Of a stretch of 64,000 bases of DNA, positions 41,906-51,568 are shown piece after piece. The translations under genes and the position numbers were made by a program. Below the pieces are notes generated by a model. The model did no database searches. It saw only the letters and a program-made list of their open reading frames with translations, and had not been told where the DNA came from. Source of the DNA: Pseudomonas sp. UBA4194 (GTDB lineage Bacteria; Pseudomonadota; Gammaproteobacteria; Pseudomonadales; Pseudomonadaceae); assembly GCF_002379585.1 (NCBI RefSeq), contig NZ_DFUE01000086.1, positions 1 to 64,000 of the forward strand. Direction: 5' to 3'. Positions within the stretch are counted from its first letter, which is position 1. Every line of letters begins with the position of its first letter.

Positions 41906-44119
41906 ATGCAACAGCGTCAACCTTTCGCGATCACGACTTCAGTATTGTCCCAGGCCATCGCCGCCGCCCTGGCATTGGCCGCGACGCCTGCCTTCGCCGC
42001 CCAGAACGACGGCGAATCCGTCAGCCTGCAGGCGGTGACCGTCACCGCCACCCGCCGCGCCGAGTCGCTGCAGAAGGTACCAGTGGCCGTATCGGTGGTC
42101 GATGGCGAGCAGTTGGAACGGGACAACCGCAACGGCGTGGCGAGTATCGTGCAACAGGTGCCCAGCCTTAACTTCCGCACCGGTGCCTCGAACAAGGACA
42201 CGTCGCTGTTCATTCGCGGCGTGGGCACCATCTCCACGTCGCCGGGTGTCGAGCCCACCGTGGCCACGGTCATCGATGGCGTGGTGTACGGCCGTCCCGG
42301 TCAGGCCACCCTGGACCTGTTGGACCTGGAACGCATCGAAGTGCTGCGCGGGCCCCAAGGCACGCTGTTCGGCAAGAACGCCTCGGCTGGCGTGCTGAAC
42401 ATCGTCACCAAGGCGCCTACCGAAGAGACTCACGGCTACATCGATCAGTCGTACTACAGCGGCAACGAAAGCCGCACTCGCTTCGGTATCGGCGGCAGCC
42501 TGATTCCGGACACCCTCAAGGGCTCGCTCACCACGTTGTTCGGCAGCTATGACGGCAACGTCGACAACCGCGCCAATGGCCATGAGGTCAACGGCTACAA
42601 CCGCAAGGGCATCCGCGGCAAGCTGGTGTTCACCCCCAGCGACGACCTGACCCTGACCCTTGCCGCCGACTACATGCAAAGCCACGACGACGCCCCCAAC
42701 GGCGTGGTCAGCAAGGCCCTGACCCCCGGCTTCGCAAGTGCCCTGGCGCCGGTAGACGCCAGCAATCACAGCCGCAACATCGTCAGCGACTACCGCAGCC
42801 ATGTCGAGGACATCAACAAGGGCCTGTCGGCACAGTTGGACTGGAACCTGGGCGACTACACGCTGACTTCCATCACCGCCTGGCGCGGCTGGGACAACAC
42901 CCAATGGCAGGACGGCGACCGCCTGGCGACCGTCAGCACCGCATTCCCCGGTACCGAAGACAAAGGTGACCTGAGCTATGACCAGTATTCCCAGGAGCTG
43001 CGTCTGGCCTCGCCCAAAGGCGAGTTCGTCGAGTACGTGGGCGGCCTGTTCTACATGCATGGCAAGGATGAGGAGACCTACCGCCGCTCCCTGGTGACAC
43101 CGACCGGCGTACAACGCGGCGTGGCCGATTACAGCACCACCAGCGACAGTTACTCGGTGTTCGGTGAAACCACCTTGAACTTCACTTCCCGGCTGCGTGG
43201 CATCGCGGGCCTGCGCTGGACCCATGACGACCTGGAGTACGACCACCGCCGGGCCTCGACCTCGGCCACCACGGTCAGTGGCATCCAACCGGCCACCCGC
43301 AGTTCAGGCTCGGTGGATGAGGATGGCTGGTCCGGGCGGCTGGGGGTGCAGTACGACCTCAGCGACGACGTCATGGCCTACGTGACCTATTCGCGCGGCT
43401 ACAAGGGCCCGGCCTACAACGTGTTCTTCAACATGCAGCCGCGCGACACCGATGCCCTCAAGCCGGAAACCTCCAACACTTGGGAAGCAGGCATCAAGGC
43501 CAGTGCGTGGGACAATCGCCTGACCACCAACCTGGCGGTGTTCCACAGCGATTACGACAACTATCAGGCCAACTTCTTCGACACCGTGGCCGGTCAAGTG
43601 GTCACCCGCCTGATCAACGCCGGCAGCGTCAGCACCGAAGGTGTCGAACTGGACTACGCCCTGCAGGCCACACCGAACCTCAAACTGTCCGGCGCTCTGG
43701 CCTACACCAAGGCGCGCATCGACCAGTTCAGTTGCCCGGCCGGCGCGGCGGCGTCGTGCAACGTCGACGGCAAGACCCTGCCCTACAGCCCCGACTGGAA
43801 AAGCTACGTGCGCGCCGACTACAGCATTCCCCTGGCCAATGGCCTGGACGTGGAGCTGGGGACCGATTACAGCTGGCAGAGCGAAGTGCAGTACGACATC
43901 AGCCAGAATCCGGACACCCGGCAGGGTGCCTACGGCATCTGGAATGCCAGCATCGCCCTGGCCGACTACAACAACGGCTGGCGTGTCGCGCTGCTGGGCA
44001 AGAACCTGGCCGACAAGTCGTACTCGCCAATGCTGGCCAGCGGCAGCGGCTACATCTACCGCGCCGTGCCTCGTGACGACGAGCGCTATTTCGGCGTGCA
44101 ACTGCGCAAGGATTTCTGA
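41906..44119 (+). CDS. TonB-dependent outer-membrane receptor
   Basis: This 737-residue protein has a signal peptide (ending ATPAFA), a TonB box-like VTVTATRRAESLQKVPVAVS, a plug domain (LFIRGVGTISTSPGVEP, LRGPQGTLFGKNASAGVLNI) and a C-terminal beta-barrel ending in RYFGVQLRKDF. No STN signalling domain is present. It is the first gene of the LacI-controlled cluster, and the monooxygenase starts one base after its stop, so they are co-expressed. The ligand is unknown; a sulfonated compound is inferred from the neighbours. Confidence 0.92.
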   Translation: MQQRQPFAITTSVLSQAIAAALALAATPAFAAQNDGESVSLQAVTVTATRRAESLQKVPVAVSVVDGEQLERDNRNGVASIVQQVPSLNFRTGASNKDTSLFIRGVGTISTSPGVEPTVATVIDGVVYGRPGQATLDLLDLERIEVLRGPQGTLFGKNASAGVLNIVTKAPTEETHGYIDQSYYSGNESRTRFGIGGSLIPDTLKGSLTTLFGSYDGNVDNRANGHEVNGYNRKGIRGKLVFTPSDDLTLTLAADYMQSHDDAPNGVVSKALTPGFASALAPVDASNHSRNIVSDYRSHVEDINKGLSAQLDWNLGDYTLTSITAWRGWDNTQWQDGDRLATVSTAFPGTEDKGDLSYDQYSQELRLASPKGEFVEYVGGLFYMHGKDEETYRRSLVTPTGVQRGVADYSTTSDSYSVFGETTLNFTSRLRGIAGLRWTHDDLEYDHRRASTSATTVSGIQPATRSSGSVDEDGWSGRLGVQYDLSDDVMAYVTYSRGYKGPAYNVFFNMQPRDTDALKPETSNTWEAGIKASAWDNRLTTNLAVFHSDYDNYQANFFDTVAGQVVTRLINAGSVSTEGVELDYALQATPNLKLSGALAYTKARIDQFSCPAGAAASCNVDGKTLPYSPDWKSYVRADYSIPLANGLDVELGTDYSWQSEVQYDISQNPDTRQGAYGIWNASIALADYNNGWRVALLGKNLADKSYSPMLASGSGYIYRAVPRDDERYFGVQLRKDF

Positions 44120-44120
44120 C

Positions 44121-45437
44121 ATGAGTGGCAGACAGATGAAACTGGGTGCCTTTCTGATGGCCACCGGGCACCACGTCGCTGCCTGGCGACATCCCCAGGT
44201 GCCGGCGAATGCCGGGCTCGACTTCCGGCATTACCGGCACCTGGCCGAGGTGGCCGAAGCGGCCTGCTTCGACACCCTGTTTCTGGCCGACAGCGTCGCG
44301 GCAGCCACCGGCGACAGCGCCAGCCAGATGGCTCGCTCGGATCACTTCGAGCCTTTGACCCTGCTCTCGGCATTGAGCGTGGTCACCGAACGCATCGGCC
44401 TGATCAGCACCGTCACCACCAGCTACAACGAGCCCTACCACGTAGCACGCAAGTTTGCCTCGCTGGATCATCTGTCCGGCGGCCGCGCCGGTTGGAACCT
44501 GGTGACCTCCGATGCCGCCGCCGAAGCCGGCAACTTCGGCCGCGACGAACACATCGGCCACGCCGAGCGTTACAGCCGGGCGCGAGAATTCCATCAGGTG
44601 GTCACTGGCCTGTGGGACAGCTGGAGCGCCGAGGCCTTCGTCCGCGACAAGGCCAGCGGCCAATACTACGATCCGGCCGGTCGCCATGAACTGAACCATG
44701 TCGGCGAGCATTTCAAGGTCAAGGGGCCGCTCAACGTCGCCCGCTCGCCCCAGGGTCGGCCGGTAGTGGTGCAGGCCGGCTCCTCGGACGCCGGCCGCGA
44801 GCTGGCCGCGCGCACCGCCGATGTGATTTTTACCGCACAGCCTTCGCTGTCCGCCGCGCAAGCGTTCTACGCCGACCTCAAGAGCCGTGCCGCCACCTTC
44901 GGCCGCACCGCCGATGAACTGAAGATCATGCCAGGGGTGTTCGTCGTGGTCGGCGAAACCGAGGCACTGGCTCACGCCAAATTCGAAGAATTCCAGGACC
45001 TGGTGCAGCCTGAAGTCGCAGTGGCCCTGCTGGGCCGCATGCTGGGCAACTTCGACCTGTCCGGCTACCCGCTGGACGGACCGCTGCCCGAGCTGCCCCT
45101 GACCGACAGCGGCCAGCGCAGCCGTCAGCAATTGCTCAGCGAGCTGGCCCAGCGCGAGCACCTCAACCTGGCGCAACTGGGCCGGCGCATCGCTGGCGGC
45201 CGCGGGCATTTCAACCTGATCGGCACGCCGGCACAGATCGCCGATCAATTGCAGCTATGGTTTCACAGCGATGCCGCGGACGGCTTCAACGTGCTGGTGC
45301 CGCACCTGCCCGGCGGACTCGAGGATTTCGCCCAGCAGGTGGTGCCCGAGCTGCAACGTCGCGGCCTGTTCCGTACCGCATACACAGGCACCACGTTGCG
45401 CGAGCATCTGGGCCTGCCCGACATCACCGCGCGCTGA
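44121..45437 (+). CDS. LLM-class flavin-dependent monooxygenase (NtaA/SnaA/DszA family)
   Basis: This 438-residue protein has a luciferase-like TIM barrel. Motifs such as TSYNEPYHVARKFASLDHLS, GRAGWNLVTS, VVVQAGSSDAGRELAARTAD and the insert between them fit the DszA/NtaA/SnaA branch, which uses FMNH2 and oxygen to cleave C-S or C-N bonds. A separate flavin reductase would be required and is not in the window. In this cluster it is a candidate C-S bond-cleaving desulfonating enzyme; the true substrate is unknown. Confidence 0.9.
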   Translation: MSGRQMKLGAFLMATGHHVAAWRHPQVPANAGLDFRHYRHLAEVAEAACFDTLFLADSVAAATGDSASQMARSDHFEPLTLLSALSVVTERIGLISTVTTSYNEPYHVARKFASLDHLSGGRAGWNLVTSDAAAEAGNFGRDEHIGHAERYSRAREFHQVVTGLWDSWSAEAFVRDKASGQYYDPAGRHELNHVGEHFKVKGPLNVARSPQGRPVVVQAGSSDAGRELAARTADVIFTAQPSLSAAQAFYADLKSRAATFGRTADELKIMPGVFVVVGETEALAHAKFEEFQDLVQPEVAVALLGRMLGNFDLSGYPLDGPLPELPLTDSGQRSRQQLLSELAQREHLNLAQLGRRIAGGRGHFNLIGTPAQIADQLQLWFHSDAADGFNVLVPHLPGGLEDFAQQVVPELQRRGLFRTAYTGTTLREHLGLPDITAR

Positions 45438-45473
45438 TTCCGGCGCTGTTTCACACTGCATGACGAGGCTTTC

Positions 45474-46511
45474 ATGACCTACATCGCTGCCGAAAACCGC
45501 TACCAGAGCCTGCCCTACCGCCGCGTCGGCCGCAGTGGCCTGGTATTGCCCGCGCTGTCCCTGGGGCTGTGGCACAACTTTGGCGACAGCACCCCCATCG
45601 ACACGCAGCGCAGCCTGCTGCGCACCGCCTTCGACCTGGGCATCAATCACTTCGACCTGGCCAATAACTACGGGCCGCCCTATGGCAGTGCCGAGACCCA
45701 TTTCGGCCGCCTGCTGCGCGAAGACTTCAAGCACTACCGCGACGAACTGATCATTTCCAGCAAGGCCGGGTGGGACATGTGGCCAGGCCCTTACGGTCAA
45801 GGTGGCGGCTCGCGCAAATACATCCTGGCCAGCCTGGACCAAAGCCTGCAACGCCTGGGCCTGGACTATGTGGATATCTTCTATTCGCACCGCTTCGACC
45901 CCGATACGCCGCTGGAGGAAACGGCCAGCGCCCTGGCCACCGCGGTGCAACAGGGCAAGGCCCTGTATATCGGAATTTCCTCGTACTCCGGGGTCAAGAC
46001 CCAGGAGATCGCCGCGCTGCTCAAGGAGTGGAAAGTGCCGCTGCTGATCCACCAGCCGGCCTACAACCTGCTCAATCGCTGGGTGGAAAAGGACCTGTTG
46101 CAGGTCACCGACGCGCTGGGTACCGGTGTCATCGCCTTCACCCCTCTGGCCCAGGGTCTGCTGACTGACAAATACCTGCAAGGTGTACCCGCTGACGCGC
46201 GGGTCAATCGCCCGGGCGGCGGCTCGTTGCTGCCCAGCCATCTGAGCGAGGCCAACCTCGCCCACGTGCGTGCGCTCGACGAAATCGCCAAACGCCGCGG
46301 TCAGAGCCTGGCGCAGCTGGCACTGGCCTGGACCCTGCGCGATCCCCGCGTGACCAGCGCCTTGATCGGCGCCAGCCGCCCCGAGCAAATCATCGAGAAC
46401 GTTGCCGCGTTGGATAACCTGACATTCAGTGCCGAGGAACTGGCCGAGATCGATCGGTATGCAGTGGAAGGCGGCATCAACCTCTGGGAAAAGCCCTCCA
46501 CGGCGCAATAA
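45474..46511 (+). CDS. Aldo/keto reductase (MgrA/YghZ-like)
   Basis: This 345-residue NADPH-dependent enzyme has the AKR tetrad residues in NHFDLANNYG (Asp, Tyr), IISSKAG (Lys) and DIFYSHRFD (His). It belongs to the YghZ/Gpr branch acting on glyceraldehyde-like aldehydes. In this cluster it could reduce the aldehyde made when a flavin monooxygenase removes sulfite. It lies 36 bases after the monooxygenase gene. Confidence 0.9.
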   Translation: MTYIAAENRYQSLPYRRVGRSGLVLPALSLGLWHNFGDSTPIDTQRSLLRTAFDLGINHFDLANNYGPPYGSAETHFGRLLREDFKHYRDELIISSKAGWDMWPGPYGQGGGSRKYILASLDQSLQRLGLDYVDIFYSHRFDPDTPLEETASALATAVQQGKALYIGISSYSGVKTQEIAALLKEWKVPLLIHQPAYNLLNRWVEKDLLQVTDALGTGVIAFTPLAQGLLTDKYLQGVPADARVNRPGGGSLLPSHLSEANLAHVRALDEIAKRRGQSLAQLALAWTLRDPRVTSALIGASRPEQIIENVAALDNLTFSAEELAEIDRYAVEGGINLWEKPSTAQ

Positions 46512-46522
46512 GGGACGACCAC

Positions 46523-47446
46523 ATGAACACTATCGCTCGCCTGTGCGCGGCGCTGGCGCTGCTGGCGGCCACTGCAGCGGCCTGGGCTGACCCCGCCGAC
46601 GTACGCATCGGTTATCAGAAAGGCTCGATCGCCCTGGTGCTGGCCAAGCAGCACGGCTTGCTGGAGAAACGCTTCGCTCACACCCACGTGCAGTGGATCG
46701 AATTTCCCGCCGGGCCGCAGATGCTCGAAGCCCTGAACATCGGCAGCCTGGACGTGGCCTCTACCGGCGACATTCCGCCGCTGTTCGCCCAGGCCGCTGG
46801 GGCCGACCTGGTGTACGTCGGCGCGGAACCGGCCAAGCCCCAGGCCGAGACGTTGTTGGTCAAGGGCAGCAGCGGCATCGCCGAGGTCGTGGATCTGAAG
46901 GGCAAGAAGGTTGCCTTCCAGAAAGGCTCCAGCGCCCACAACCTGATCCTGCGGGCCTTGAACAAGGCTGGCTTGAACTATCGGGATATCCAGCCGGTGT
47001 ACCTGAGCCCGGCCGATGCCCGGGCGGCGTTCGAGCAAGGCAGCGTCGACGCCTGGGCGATCTGGGAACCCTATTCGTCATTGGCCCTGAGCGATGGCCA
47101 GGCACGCTTGCTGGCCGATGGCACAGGCCTGGGGCTCGGCGGTCCCGTCTATACCGCGCGACGCGAATTCGCCAAGGCCAATGGCGAGTTTATCCACAGC
47201 CTGCTGGCGGAGCTGAGCGCAGCCGAGGCGCTGACTCGCAGTGAGCCCGAGCAGAGTATCGACCTGCTGGCCCAGTCCATGGGCCTGCCACGGGCGGTGG
47301 TGGCACGCTATGTGGATAACCGTCCGCCGTCACCGGTGCTGCCTGTGGACAACACCGTCATCCAGGCGCAGCAGGCCACTGCTGACCTGTTCTACGCCAA
47401 CAAGCTGCTGCCCAAGGCGCTGGACATTGGTGAAGTGGCCCGCTGA
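46523..47446 (+). CDS. Sulfonate ABC transporter substrate-binding protein (SsuA-like)
   Basis: This 307-residue periplasmic protein has a signal peptide ending AAAWA. It closely follows SsuA: VRIGYQKGSIALVLAKQHGL, WIEFPAGPQMLEALNIGSLD, STGDIPPLFAQAAGADLVYV and SPADARAAFEQGSVDAWAIW. This makes sulfonate binding well supported. No ssuB or ssuC gene adjoins, so it must share a transporter encoded elsewhere or act alone. Confidence 0.92.
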   Translation: MNTIARLCAALALLAATAAAWADPADVRIGYQKGSIALVLAKQHGLLEKRFAHTHVQWIEFPAGPQMLEALNIGSLDVASTGDIPPLFAQAAGADLVYVGAEPAKPQAETLLVKGSSGIAEVVDLKGKKVAFQKGSSAHNLILRALNKAGLNYRDIQPVYLSPADARAAFEQGSVDAWAIWEPYSSLALSDGQARLLADGTGLGLGGPVYTARREFAKANGEFIHSLLAELSAAEALTRSEPEQSIDLLAQSMGLPRAVVARYVDNRPPSPVLPVDNTVIQAQQATADLFYANKLLPKALDIGEVAR

Positions 47447-47580
47447 CGCGGGGCCGTGACACAACGCCCACATGACGGCCGACAATGAAAATGCGCGGTT
47501 TGAACGACTGCGCAACCTTTTTGCAATCGGATCGTCACAATCCCTCCTTAAGGTACTCGCTGACCTGAAGGGAGATCATC

Positions 47581-49482
47581 ATGAGCCTATTAGAAGAACA
47601 CCAAGCCACCGACCTTGAAAAGATCACCGGGCTGAGCCGTCGCCGCTTCATCGGCGCTGGCGCCCTGTGCAGCGCGGCCCTGTTTCTGGGCGGCAACCTG
47701 CTGACCCGCAGCGCCCTGGCCGCCAGCGTCAGCGCTGGCAACAGCACGCTGCTGGGCTTTGCCAGTATCGCCGCAGCCACCGCCGACGACATCAGCCTGC
47801 CGCCTGGCTACAAAGCCAGCGTACTGATCAGCTGGGGCCAGCCGCTGCAGGCCGGTGGCCCGGCCTTCGACCCCAGCGGCAACGGCAGCGCCGAAGACCA
47901 GGAAGTGCAGTTCGGTGACAACAACGACGGCATGAGCCTGTTCCCCTTCCCCAATGATGCCAACCGCGCATTGCTGGCGATCAACAACGAATACACCAAC
48001 TACCGCTACCTGTACGCCCATGGCGGCGCGCCGAAGTCTGCCGCCGAGGTGCACAAGGCCCTGGCCTGCGAAGGTTTGTCGGTGATCGAGATCCAGCGCA
48101 AGAGCGGCCACTGGCACTTCGTCCAGGGCTCGCAGTACAACCGCCGTGTGCACGGCAACACGCCGATTCGGGTCAGCGGCCCAGCCGCCGGCGATGCCCT
48201 GCTCAAGACCGCCGCCGACATCACCGGCAAGCTGGTCCATGGCACGTTCCAGAACTGCGCCAACGGCAAGACTCCGTGGGGCACCTACCTGACGTGCGAA
48301 GAGAACTTCACCGACTGCTTCGGCAGCACCGATGCCAACCTGGCGTTCACCCCGGCGCAGAAGCGCTACGGTGTGGTGGCAGCGAGCAAGGAGATCGACT
48401 GGCACCCCCACGATCCGCGCTTCGACATGGCCAAGACGCCCAATGAATTGAACCGCCACGGCTGGGTGGTCGAAGTCGATCCGTTCGACCCTACTGCCAT
48501 GCCCGTCAAGCGCACCGCGCTGGGCCGTTTCAAGCACGAGAACGCGGCCCTGGCCGAAACCAGGGATGGCCATGCCGTGGTGTACATGGGCGACGACGAG
48601 CGCGGCGAGTTCATCTACAAGTTCATCAGCCGTGACCGTATCGACCACCACAACCCCAAGGCCAACCGCGACTTGCTCGACCACGGCACCCTGTATGTGG
48701 CCCGTTTCGACAACGGCGACGGCGATACCGACCATCCCAAGGGCCGCGGCCAGTGGCTGGAACTGACCCACGGCAAACATGGCCTGGACGCCAGCAACGG
48801 CTTCGCCAGTCAGGCGGAAGTGCTGATTCACGCACGCCTGGCAGCCACCGCCATGCAAGCCACGCGCATGGACCGCCCCGAGTGGATCGTGGTCAGCCCC
48901 AAAGACGGCCAGGTGTATTGCACCCTCACCAACAACGTCAAACGCGGCGATGACGGTCAGCCGGTCGGCGGCCCCAACCCCCGCGAGAAGAATGTCTACG
49001 GGCAGATCCTGCGTTGGCGCGAAGCGGGTGACGAGCACGGCGCCATGACATTCGAGTGGGACCTGTTCCTGGTCGCCGGCAACCCCAGCGTTCACCCCGG
49101 CCAGGCCAAGGGCGGCTCGTCCAACATCAATCCGCAGAACATGTTCAACAGCCCGGATGGCCTGGCCTTCGACGACGCCGGTCGACTGTGGGTGCAGACC
49201 GACGGCGACACCACCAACAAGGGTGACTTCGCCGGCATGGGCAACAACCAGATGCTCTGCGCCGACCCTGCTACCGGTGAGATCCGCCGCTTCATGGTCG
49301 GCCCGGTCGGCTGCGAAGTGACCGGGGTGAGTTTCGCACCTGATCAACGCACCCTGTTCATCGGCATCCAGCATCCCGGTGAAGCCGGCGGTTCGACCTT
49401 CCCCGAGCACCTGCCGAACGGCAAGCCACGCTCGTCGGTGATTGCCATCAGCCGTGAAGACGGTGGGGTGATCGGCGCCTGA
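47581..49482 (+). CDS. phoX: PhoX-family alkaline phosphatase
   Basis: PhoX is a calcium-dependent phosphatase exported by Tat. The 633-residue protein has the twin-arginine signal LSRRRFIGAGALC and PhoX-family motifs DNNDGMSLFPF, NCANGKTPWGTYLTCEENF, DWHPHDPRFD, VYMGDDERGEFIYKFIS and SPDGLAFDDAGRLW. The gene is monocistronic. A convincing Pho box was not found in the 130 bases upstream. Confidence 0.9.
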   Translation: MSLLEEHQATDLEKITGLSRRRFIGAGALCSAALFLGGNLLTRSALAASVSAGNSTLLGFASIAAATADDISLPPGYKASVLISWGQPLQAGGPAFDPSGNGSAEDQEVQFGDNNDGMSLFPFPNDANRALLAINNEYTNYRYLYAHGGAPKSAAEVHKALACEGLSVIEIQRKSGHWHFVQGSQYNRRVHGNTPIRVSGPAAGDALLKTAADITGKLVHGTFQNCANGKTPWGTYLTCEENFTDCFGSTDANLAFTPAQKRYGVVAASKEIDWHPHDPRFDMAKTPNELNRHGWVVEVDPFDPTAMPVKRTALGRFKHENAALAETRDGHAVVYMGDDERGEFIYKFISRDRIDHHNPKANRDLLDHGTLYVARFDNGDGDTDHPKGRGQWLELTHGKHGLDASNGFASQAEVLIHARLAATAMQATRMDRPEWIVVSPKDGQVYCTLTNNVKRGDDGQPVGGPNPREKNVYGQILRWREAGDEHGAMTFEWDLFLVAGNPSVHPGQAKGGSSNINPQNMFNSPDGLAFDDAGRLWVQTDGDTTNKGDFAGMGNNQMLCADPATGEIRRFMVGPVGCEVTGVSFAPDQRTLFIGIQHPGEAGGSTFPEHLPNGKPRSSVIAISREDGGVIGA

Positions 49483-49558
49483 TTCGGCGCCCATTGTCGC
49501 TGCGTCTGCGCTACCATGGGTGGCCGGACGCGGCAGCCTGCCGCGCGCAGGAGTTCGC

Positions 49559-50533
49559 ATGGCTCACCCTTTTGAAACACTGACACCTGACCTGGTCCTG
49601 GACGCCGTCGAAAGCATCGGCTTTCTCAGCGACGCTCGGGTATTGGCGCTCAACAGCTACGAAAACCGCGTCTATCAGGTGGGCATCGAAGACAGCCAGC
49701 CGCTGATCGCCAAGTTCTACCGCCCCGATCGCTGGACCAACGCCGCCATCCTCGAAGAACACGCCTTCACCGCCGAATTGGCCGACTGCGAAGTACCGGT
49801 GGTCGCGCCGTTGGTGCACAACGGGGAAACCCTGTTCGAGCATGCTGGCTTTCGCTTCACCCTGTTCCCACGCCGCGGCGGACGCGCGCCGGAGCCCGGC
49901 AACCTCGACCAGCTGTACCGCCTGGGTCAATTGCTCGGGCGCCTGCATGCAGTGGGCTCGACTCGTCCGTTCGAGCACCGTGAAGCCTTGGGTGTGCAGA
50001 ACTTCGGCCACGATTCCCTGACCACCCTGCTGGAAGGCAATCACGTACCGCGCAGCCTGCTGCCAGCTTACGAGTCAGTGGCCCGCGACCTGCTCAAGCG
50101 AGTCGAAGAGGTGTACAAGGCCACGCCGCACAAGAACATTCGCATGCACGGTGATTGCCATCCCGGCAACATGATGTGCCGCGACGAAGTGTTCCATATC
50201 GTCGATCTCGATGACTGCCGCATGGGGCCGGCGGTGCAGGACCTGTGGATGATGCTGGCCGGCGATCGCCAGGAGTGCCTGAGTCAGCTGTCGGAATTGA
50301 TGGATGGCTACCGAGAGTTTCACGATTTCGATCCGCGCGAGCTGGCCTTGATCGAACCGCTGCGCGCCCTGCGCCTGATGCATTACAGCGCCTGGCTGGC
50401 GCGACGCTGGGAAGACCCGGCGTTTCCACGCAGTTTTCCCTGGTTCGGGACGGAAAGGTACTGGGGCGATCAGGTGCTGGCGCTGCGGGAGCAATTGGCA
50501 GCGTTGCATGAAGAGCCTTTGAAGTTGTTCTAG
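49559..50533 (+). CDS. srkA: Stress-response kinase A (YihE-type)
   Basis: SrkA/YihE is a Ser/Thr protein kinase that counters stress-induced programmed death in E. coli. The 324-residue protein has the catalytic loop MHGDCHPGNMM, DLDDCRMGP and an N-terminal lobe LIAKFYRPDRW. The start at 49559 (MAHPFETLTPDLVLDAVESI) is preferred; an upstream in-frame ATG at 49520 adds 13 residues. Confidence 0.92.
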   Translation: MAHPFETLTPDLVLDAVESIGFLSDARVLALNSYENRVYQVGIEDSQPLIAKFYRPDRWTNAAILEEHAFTAELADCEVPVVAPLVHNGETLFEHAGFRFTLFPRRGGRAPEPGNLDQLYRLGQLLGRLHAVGSTRPFEHREALGVQNFGHDSLTTLLEGNHVPRSLLPAYESVARDLLKRVEEVYKATPHKNIRMHGDCHPGNMMCRDEVFHIVDLDDCRMGPAVQDLWMMLAGDRQECLSQLSELMDGYREFHDFDPRELALIEPLRALRLMHYSAWLARRWEDPAFPRSFPWFGTERYWGDQVLALREQLAALHEEPLKLF

Positions 50534-50552
50534 GGGTTGGGTCGGTGGTGAA

Positions 50553-50593
50553 GGGTCCCCTCACCCTAACCCTCTCCCTGAGGGAGAGGGGAC
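50553..50593. repeat. Palindromic intergenic repeat (CCCTCTCCCTGAGGGAGAGG type)
   Basis: GGGTCCCCTCACCCTAACCC continues into CTCTCCCTGAGGGAGAGGGG. It is the fourth member of the family, between srkA and rarD. Confidence 0.85.
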
Positions 50594-50680
50594 CGTTCAT
50601 CCCCTCCTCCCGAATTGTCCCGCTCCCGCAAATATGCAACAGTTCCTCCCCAATAAAAACCGCACACAAAGCAGGATGCC

Positions 50681-51568
50681 ATGCACACCGCCAACCCCCG
50701 CCGGGGCTATATTCTGGGCCTGAGCGCCTACATCTGCTGGGGCTTCATCCCCCTCTACTTCAAGACCGTTTCCCACTACCCCGCCGTCGAGATCATCGCC
50801 CAGCGCGTGCTGTGGTCGGCCGTGCTCGGCTCGTTGCTGCTGCTGGTGTGGAAACACCCCGGCTGGTGGCGTGAGTTGCGTGACCATCCCGTGCGCCTGG
50901 CCATCCTGGTGGGCAGCGGTAGCCTGATCGCGGCCAACTGGCTGGTCTATGTGTGGGCGATCAATAACGATCGGCTGCTCGAAGCCAGCCTGGGCTATTA
51001 CATCAACCCCCTGGTGAACGTACTGCTGGGCTTGCTGATTCTCGGCGAGCGCTTGCGCCGGCTGCAGTGGCTGGCAGTGGCGTTGGCCGCAACCGGCGTG
51101 CTCCAGCAACTGTGGCAGGTCGGCAGCCTGCCATGGGTGTCGTTGGCACTGGCCCTGACGTTCGGTTTCTACGGCCTGATCCGCAAGCGTGCACCGGTGG
51201 CCGCCCTGCCCGGCCTAGTCATCGAAACCTGGTTGCTGGTGCCCCTGGCGGCTGGATGGTTGCTCTGGCACGGTGATGCGGTCAGCGCTCAGCCTGCGTT
51301 CTGGAGCACCGGTGAAGCACTGTGGCTAATGGCCGCCGGACCGATCACTCTGGTGCCGCTCATCTGCTTCAACGCGGCGGCGCGGCACCTGCCGTACACC
51401 ACCCTGGGGTTCCTGCAGTACCTGGCACCGACCCTGGTGCTGTTGCTGGCCGTGAATGTCTATGGAGAGCACCTGGCGCCTGCCACCCTGGTCACGTTCA
51501 TTTTCATCTGGGCCGGCCTGGCGGTTTACAGTGTGGATATCTGGCTGAATATGCGTCGTCGCAGCTGA
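50681..51568 (+). CDS. rarD: EamA-family transporter RarD
   Basis: This 295-residue inner-membrane protein has ten hydrophobic segments and the EamA repeat. The opening GYILGLSAYICWGFIPLYFK, and the YVWAINNDRLLEASLGYYIN region, are RarD hallmarks. Its stop codon TGA is the first part of a 15-bp inverted repeat at 51565-51579. Confidence 0.92.
   Translation: MHTANPRRGYILGLSAYICWGFIPLYFKTVSHYPAVEIIAQRVLWSAVLGSLLLLVWKHPGWWRELRDHPVRLAILVGSGSLIAANWLVYVWAINNDRLLEASLGYYINPLVNVLLGLLILGERLRRLQWLAVALAATGVLQQLWQVGSLPWVSLALALTFGFYGLIRKRAPVAALPGLVIETWLLVPLAAGWLLWHGDAVSAQPAFWSTGEALWLMAAGPITLVPLICFNAAARHLPYTTLGFLQYLAPTLVLLLAVNVYGEHLAPATLVTFIFIWAGLAVYSVDIWLNMRRRS

Noticed and set aside
47447..47580. Pho box upstream of phoX
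   Set aside because: Only half-site-like pieces such as CGTCACA occur; no pair with the usual 11-base spacing was found.
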